Assembly (NCBI GenBank): GCA_031272365.1 | Contig: JAISTX010000039.1 | Coordinates: 1 to 64,000, forward strand | Reading direction: 5' to 3' | Origin: Eubacteriales Family XIII. Incertae Sedis bacterium | GTDB lineage: Bacteria; Bacillota; Clostridia; Peptostreptococcales; Anaerovoracaceae | Length of the DNA stretch: 64,000 nt | Shown: positions 59,549-64,000 of the stretch, piece after piece | Layout of the letters: each line of letters starts with the position of its first letter | Numbering within the stretch: position 1 is the stretch's first letter | Position numbers and translations under genes: made by a program | The notes under the pieces: generated by a model | The model's input: only the letters and a program-made list of their open reading frames with translations | What the model was told of the DNA's origin: nothing | The model's database searches: none

Positions 59549-62161
59549 CTACCTTCTGAGCAGCGCCGCCAGGTTTTTCAGCAAGTTCTTCAGGGTGTTG
59601 ACCAGGTTTTGGAACGGGTTCGGGGCCGGGGCCGGCTTCACCACCTCGCTGGGCTCTTTCACCGTGACGGACACGTCGAACGTCTTCTTCTCCTCCTTGT
59701 AATAGGCATGGGCCATCTCCCCGTAATTCCCGAGCTCGAAGGTGCCCGTCCAGGCGTCGACCTCTATGGTCGCCTTGTAGGTGCCCGGCTCGAGCCCGGC
59801 CTTCGGGGAGACGCCGAACGAGAGCGTCCCGCCAGGGCCGTCCAAAGAACCCGAGGTCAGCTGCTTCCCGTTCTCCAGGTGCGTGCCGCTCGTCGCGTCC
59901 GGGAGCGCCGAACCGTCCGCCGCGGTGACCTCGAACGCATCGGGGTCAGCCCCGCTGATGCTGCCGTTCAAATAAAAATAATACATATTGCCTTCGTTGG
60001 TGAGCGTGACGACCTTGCTCGGCACCACGCCCTCGACCTCGCCGAAGTCAAGCGCCTCCGTCTGATCGATGCGCAGATCCCACTCGGGGTACTCGACGGA
60101 GATCACGAGCGCCTTGTAGGTCTTCGGGCTGTAGCGCGCGCTGTCCTCCGGGTAGATCGTGTAGGAGAAGGTCTCCTCCGTGCCGGCCTTGCCGATGACG
60201 GTGTCGCCGTCCTGATCCCATTCGATCCTATCAATGTCGCCGGGGATGTACGGCGGGGGCAGCTCGACCTCGCTGAGCTTCGAGCCCTCGTAGGCCCGCA
60301 CGTCGGAGCCCCAGTACGGGAAGTCGTACGGGAACTCCGTTTTCCCCACGGAGAAGGAAATCTTGCATTCCTCCGTGACGACGTCATAGCCGAACCCGTC
60401 GATGCCGTAGTTTTGGAGCGGCGTCCGGAGATAGATCCAGCTCACCTCCGCGGTCGCCTCATAGTCGCCCGCCGCGAGGTTGGCCTTCGGCGTGATCATG
60501 TACGAGCAATACTGCCGCCCCTGCAGATAATCCGTGAGCTGCCCGTAGCCGTCCCCAAGCTCCTTGATGCGGAAATTCACGTTTGTGTACATCGCCCTTC
60601 CGTTCAGGTACGTCGCCTTGAACGCGGAGGCGTCCTCCCCGGTGAGGCGCACGCTCACGTAGTCCATCTCCGCCGTGCCGTTATTGTAGACGGAGAAGAC
60701 GCTCCCGACCAGGTTGCCGTACCCGACGTTTTGCGGCTTGAAGGTGTAGGACTTCTCCGGTTCAAAGAAGTAGTCCCGGACCGGTTTCGCGAGGACCTTG
60801 ACGTCCACCGTGTACTGCTTCGGGTTGTAGACGCTGGACTCCTTGAAGTACACCGTGTAGGTGAACTGGCCTGTTGTGCCGGCCGCCCCGACGGACGTGT
60901 CCAGCGGGTCGTCCCACTCGATGTGGTCCGCCGGCGAGTCCTCCTCGGAGTCGTCGAGTTCCATGTACAGCGGCGGCAGCGGCGCGTCCTTCAGCGTCGA
61001 CCCCTCGTAGACCTCGATGGCCGCCCCCCACCAATACCCGTCGTCGGGGAAGTCAATCTTGTCGATCGGCCCGATCAGCGGCTCCACGACGAAGGTGAGC
61101 GCGACGGAATCCTGGTGCGTGTCGTAGCCCATGCCGACGGCGCCGTAGTTGTTGAGGATCGCCGTGTAGCTGACCCAGGCGACTTCCACCTCTACGTTGT
61201 AGGCGCCGGCGGCGAGGCCCGTCTTCGGCGTCACGTCGAAGGGGGCGACATTGAAATACGGGAGCAAGGGGCTCGTCGTGCCATCCAGCGAATCCATCAG
61301 CACGCCGTAGCCCTCCCCGAACAGGGACTTCGACCAGCTGTCCTGCTCGTCGAGGGCGGACCCGTCCGGTTTTGTTATTGTAAATAAATCGGCGTCCTTG
61401 CCGCTCAGGCGCAGCTGCAGCCTCGTCATGGGCTGGTTGCCCGTATTCGTGATGTCCACTTCGAAGGGCGGCGCCTCCTCGTAGCCCTCCTTCGCAATCC
61501 ACTTCTCGCCGCCGTTCGACGCGTCGATTTCGTGGCTGTAGTCCGGGTAGGGCTTGACGGTGATCTCGACCTCGTAGGTCTTCGGGGCGTAGTACACCCC
61601 GCCGACCACCTGCGGGTACTCATCCCCGAAACTGATGGTGTACGAGAATTTGTTGATGGTGCCGGGATCGCCGACCGGCGTGTCGAGCGGGTCGTCCCAT
61701 TCGACGCTGACGGCTTCCGACGGCGTGTTGTAGTCGAGGTACAGCGGCGGCAGCGGCGCGTCCTTCAGCGTCGCGCCCTCGTAGACCTCGATCGGCGCGC
61801 CCCACCACTTCCCCTCATACGGGTATTCGATGAGCGTGTACGTGTCGCCGCCCGTGTCGTCCTGCTCCGGATCCGCGATGACGACGCCCGGCAATGGCTC
61901 GTCTGCATCCGGCTCCGGGTCAGCGATGACGACAGTCGGCAGCGGCTCGTCCGGCGCCGGCTCCGGGTCGGCGATGACGACGCCTGTCTGCGGCTCGTCC
62001 GCCGGCGGATCCGGGTCGACGATGACCACCGCCGACTGCCCGTCGGCCACGCCGCCGTAAGCGACGGCAAGGCCCCCCATAGAAACAACGAGGCTCAGCG
62101 TCACCAGCAGCGCAATGCACCGCGCAAGCGACCCGAGCCGGACCCCATAATGCTTCTTCAT
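59549..62161 (-). CDS. Repeat-rich secreted/surface protein
   Basis: An 870-residue protein with an N-terminal signal peptide (about 1-37). A proline/acid-rich region follows with four tandem ~19-residue units of the VVIADPEP-x-DEPLP type (about 48-125). Then come three large (~220-residue) homologous blocks, each with WWGAPIEVYEGATLKDAPLPPLY-like, WDDPLDT and YSPKTY/YNPKQY motifs, and Ig-like linkers. The C-terminus is amphipathic and ends without LPXTG or an obvious membrane anchor (NLVNTLKNLLKNLAALLRR). The ribosome site GGGAGAG precedes ATG 62161. The binding target is unknown. Confidence 0.7.
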   Translation of the reverse strand: MKKHYGVRLGSLARCIALLVTLSLVVSMGGLAVAYGGVADGQSAVVIVDPDPPADEPQTGVVIADPEPAPDEPLPTVVIADPEPDADEPLPGVVIADPEQDDTGGDTYTLIEYPYEGKWWGAPIEVYEGATLKDAPLPPLYLDYNTPSEAVSVEWDDPLDTPVGDPGTINKFSYTISFGDEYPQVVGGVYYAPKTYEVEITVKPYPDYSHEIDASNGGEKWIAKEGYEEAPPFEVDITNTGNQPMTRLQLRLSGKDADLFTITKPDGSALDEQDSWSKSLFGEGYGVLMDSLDGTTSPLLPYFNVAPFDVTPKTGLAAGAYNVEVEVAWVSYTAILNNYGAVGMGYDTHQDSVALTFVVEPLIGPIDKIDFPDDGYWWGAAIEVYEGSTLKDAPLPPLYMELDDSEEDSPADHIEWDDPLDTSVGAAGTTGQFTYTVYFKESSVYNPKQYTVDVKVLAKPVRDYFFEPEKSYTFKPQNVGYGNLVGSVFSVYNNGTAEMDYVSVRLTGEDASAFKATYLNGRAMYTNVNFRIKELGDGYGQLTDYLQGRQYCSYMITPKANLAAGDYEATAEVSWIYLRTPLQNYGIDGFGYDVVTEECKISFSVGKTEFPYDFPYWGSDVRAYEGSKLSEVELPPPYIPGDIDRIEWDQDGDTVIGKAGTEETFSYTIYPEDSARYSPKTYKALVISVEYPEWDLRIDQTEALDFGEVEGVVPSKVVTLTNEGNMYYFYLNGSISGADPDAFEVTAADGSALPDATSGTHLENGKQLTSGSLDGPGGTLSFGVSPKAGLEPGTYKATIEVDAWTGTFELGNYGEMAHAYYKEEKKTFDVSVTVKEPSEVVKPAPAPNPFQNLVNTLKNLLKNLAALLRR

Positions 62162-62300
62162 TTGTTTTCTCTCCCTCCGACAATGAAATTTGGAACAACT
62201 ACTAGCGACCCCATCACACCCGCATACAAAAACAGTATATGAGGAAGAGGAACGTTTCCGCCAAAAAAGACGCATTTCTTTATATATTTTTTTTCATGCT

Positions 62301-64000
62301 CTATCTTTCCAGCTCAAAGAATGCTATGTTTGTATTTGTATCCCGGTTCAGCAGGCTGTAGGTGTCGCTTTTCTCGTCCTTGATGAAATGAACCATCCCG
62401 CCGAGTGGAACGTCGATGGCTTTGTATCTATCAGAATCATATCGATTGTTCATTAAATAATGCGTTAACAGGATCGAGACAGAAGTCGTGCAGACGATAA
62501 TAACAAAACCGGAATTACTCAGATTATTGAAAAACGATTCCGCTCTTTCCCAGAATTTTTCTGGTGCTTCCATCCCTGATTCTTTATTTCGTTCGTAAAG
62601 CTCCTGTATAGATATTCGTTTGTCGCGCCACAAATCAAGATGATGATACTCTTCGCTCTGAATCAAATCGCTCTCGCTTTTTCCTTGCAGTTTTTCCCCT
62701 AATGTAACTGGTAGCAAATTTTCATTATTCTCGCTGTGTGCCTGTGGAAGCAGTTTCTGCAATATCGTTACTGTTTCAGAAACCTGCTTCTTTCCAAATC
62801 CGTATATAAATACGTCCTCCTGCTTAAACCCCCTGTCGTCAATATAAGATTTGATTCTTGCAGATAGCTCTTCGATATCGCTGCGGCCAATTTGGGTCAA
62901 GGAACCTTCGCCGCTAATAATTTTCCGCACATTCTTCTCTGATTCACCATGTCTGATCAGAAGGATATGCTTTGGCTTCAAATATGTGATGAAACGATTG
63001 TACTCTGCCGAGTCTCTATGTGCGCTGGCGACCGACACCCCCTCAGCCGCATATTTTCTCGCTTCTTCCTCTTCATTGTTGCTTAGGTGGAATTCTATCA
63101 GCGACTTGATATTCTTGTAGAATTCATCATATCTTGCGATTCGACGGCTTTCATCATGACCCAATTTGAATTGCTGTTTGGCCTTTTCGCGAGCACCCTC
63201 GGCAAAATGAATCCGGCCTCTTAGATTGTAGCATTTCACCTGCCGATCTTCATCGCGGATAAGTTCATACTCTCTCTCTGCATCATCAATCAAACTTAGT
63301 GCCGTCTTGAATTGGTCATGATCATTTTTTTTCAACACTATCTCAGCTTTAAGAAAAAGCAAATTGGCCATCATTCTCTTTCTGTCATCCTTATTGGAAA
63401 TTTTGTTGATTTCTGTTTCCAATGCCTGCATTACAGATCGCTGATCAAGCAAATCGAAACTAAGAATATGCCGGTCCGCTTGGCAAATGAGATAGTGGAA
63501 TTTCCTTTCATCCTGTAGTCTATCTCTCGTTTTAACAAGCATGGGACTGACTTCTGATTGTTCTTTGCAAAGACTATCCTCAAAAGCTCCTAAACCTTTT
63601 TCGTGAACATATTGTCTCAAACGCGTTCTTTCATTAGGCTCAAGTTTATATTGACTCCATCCCAAATCGTTTACTTTAATATAATACTCAGCATAACTCT
63701 TAGCTTCTTGTTGGCTGGCAGCTTCTTCTGTGTGCTGATACAAGGAGATGGCTTTTAGAACGTATATGCCATTCAACACGCGAATATAGTGTTTTCCAAG
63801 GCGAAGAAAAATACTGCTGCTGAAAAGACCGATTTTTATTGCGTCCTTATACTTTTTCGTATCGATTGCTTGAATGATGGGATCTAACAACCGGGTTTCA
63901 TCATCAACATACGCCAAGGTCTGTAAAATCAACACTCTGCTATACGCTACTTCCTCGGATTCCAGTATCGGGAAATACTTCTCTTTATCGGCCTTTCTGA
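62301..64000 (-). CDS. Helical-repeat/histidine-phosphatase fusion protein, 5' truncated
   Basis: The reading frame is open through the window end, so the N-terminus is missing; at least 566 residues remain. The first ~350 are helical and TPR-like (for example YNLRGRIHFAEGAREKAKQQFKLG). The C-terminal ~200 have LLIRHGESEKN, the phosphohistidine motif of the phosphoglycerate mutase superfamily. It is markedly AT-rich and uses different codons from the rest of the window, implying recent transfer. Role unknown; the architecture recalls defence- or regulation-linked proteins, but I cannot name a system. Confidence 0.65.
   Translation of the reverse strand, partial: RKADKEKYFPILESEEVAYSRVLILQTLAYVDDETRLLDPIIQAIDTKKYKDAIKIGLFSSSIFLRLGKHYIRVLNGIYVLKAISLYQHTEEAASQQEAKSYAEYYIKVNDLGWSQYKLEPNERTRLRQYVHEKGLGAFEDSLCKEQSEVSPMLVKTRDRLQDERKFHYLICQADRHILSFDLLDQRSVMQALETEINKISNKDDRKRMMANLLFLKAEIVLKKNDHDQFKTALSLIDDAEREYELIRDEDRQVKCYNLRGRIHFAEGAREKAKQQFKLGHDESRRIARYDEFYKNIKSLIEFHLSNNEEEEARKYAAEGVSVASAHRDSAEYNRFITYLKPKHILLIRHGESEKNVRKIISGEGSLTQIGRSDIEELSARIKSYIDDRGFKQEDVFIYGFGKKQVSETVTILQKLLPQAHSENNENLLPVTLGEKLQGKSESDLIQSEEYHHLDLWRDKRISIQELYERNKESGMEAPEKFWERAESFFNNLSNSGFVIIVCTTSVSILLTHYLMNNRYDSDRYKAIDVPLGGMVHFIKDEKSDTYSLLNRDTNTNIAFFELER

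Noticed and set aside
41-64000. tRNA, rRNA, integrase, transposase or riboswitch genes
   Set aside because: I looked for cloverleaf and transposase-type signals and conserved riboswitch cores by eye and found none; a covariance-model scan would be needed to exclude small RNAs.

Overview
The window is visibly GC-rich throughout, apart from an AT-rich last ~1.7 kb. It has strong AGGAGG-type ribosome binding sites, no rRNA or tRNA that I could find, and sugar-ABC, OFA-type MFS, Gx-transporter/ApbE, DUF3786 and cohesin/dockerin genes. This mix suggests an anaerobic Gram-positive. A GC-rich Clostridia (Bacillota) relative is my first guess. Coriobacteriia (Actinomycetota) is the main alternative, because of the DUF559/AbiEi-like gene and two apparently leaderless starts. 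The sequence alone does not settle this.

Layout: (i) 1-7.5 kb, + strand: the end of a YqhQ/DUF1385 membrane protein, prmC, an OFA-type MFS transporter, a large MalT-like LuxR regulator, an AAA ATPase behind four 20-bp phased repeats, and tmk. (ii) 7.6-15.9 kb, - strand: an arabinose/arabinofuranose operon (ytfQ-like binding protein, ytfR-like ATPase, two permeases, AraR-like repressor, an L-fucose/L-arabinose isomerase family enzyme, araD-like epimerase) from one strong promoter. (iii) 16.0-44.2 kb, - strand: one ~28-kb operon of overlapping genes for a hybrid fatty-acyl/PKS/NRPS product. It encodes two YbtP/YbtQ-like ABC half-transporters, a free A-PCP, a TubC-Cy-A(MT)-PCP-TE protein, a saccharopine-dehydrogenase-like reductase, a FAAL-ACP, a 2972-residue KS-AT(dead)-ACP-Cy-A(MT)-PCP-Cy protein, a type II thioesterase, an Sfp-type phosphopantetheinyl transferase and an FtsX/LolD-type ABC exporter. 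All three adenylation domains read as cysteine-specific and all three condensation domains carry the heterocyclisation motif, so the expected product is an acyl-primed poly-thiazoline metallophore, logically related to yersiniabactin, pyochelin and micacocidin but without a salicylate starter. (iv) 44.2-50.2 kb, - strand: a cohesin-like membrane-anchored protein and a large secreted protein with a dockerin, then a Gx-family transporter, an ApbE flavin transferase fused to a NusG_II domain, and a small AraC regulator. (v) 50.2-54.1 kb: a BioB-like radical SAM enzyme behind a 61-bp tandem repeat, an AbiEi/DUF559-type gene between two copies of an ~80-bp imperfect palindrome, a flavodoxin and a small unknown gene. 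(vi) 54.2-62.2 kb: a KdpE/short-KdpD-like two-component system with a PH-domain membrane protein, DUF3786, a lipoprotein, a VanY remnant, an MFS exporter and a repeat-rich surface protein. (vii) 62.3-64 kb: an AT-rich helical-repeat/phosphoglycerate-mutase-like gene running off the end.

The strongest unifying signal is a perfect 16-bp palindrome, GTTAGCATATGCTAAC, in the promoter regions of three units (the dockerin protein, AraC-ApbE-Gx, and flavodoxin), with two 13/16 variants in the promoter of the metallophore operon. The TTAG-N6-CTAA frame and the gene set (siderophore-like synthesis and transport, flavodoxin, surface proteins) suggest an iron- or metal-responsive regulon with a DtxR/IdeR-type repressor encoded elsewhere. 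The most unusual protein features are an acyltransferase domain that has lost its catalytic Ser and the His-bearing segment, an apparent adenylation-domain remnant at the end of the megasynthase that the free A-PCP may replace in trans, a terminal thioesterase with Cys in place of Ser, and a cohesin/dockerin pair beside a metallophore operon.
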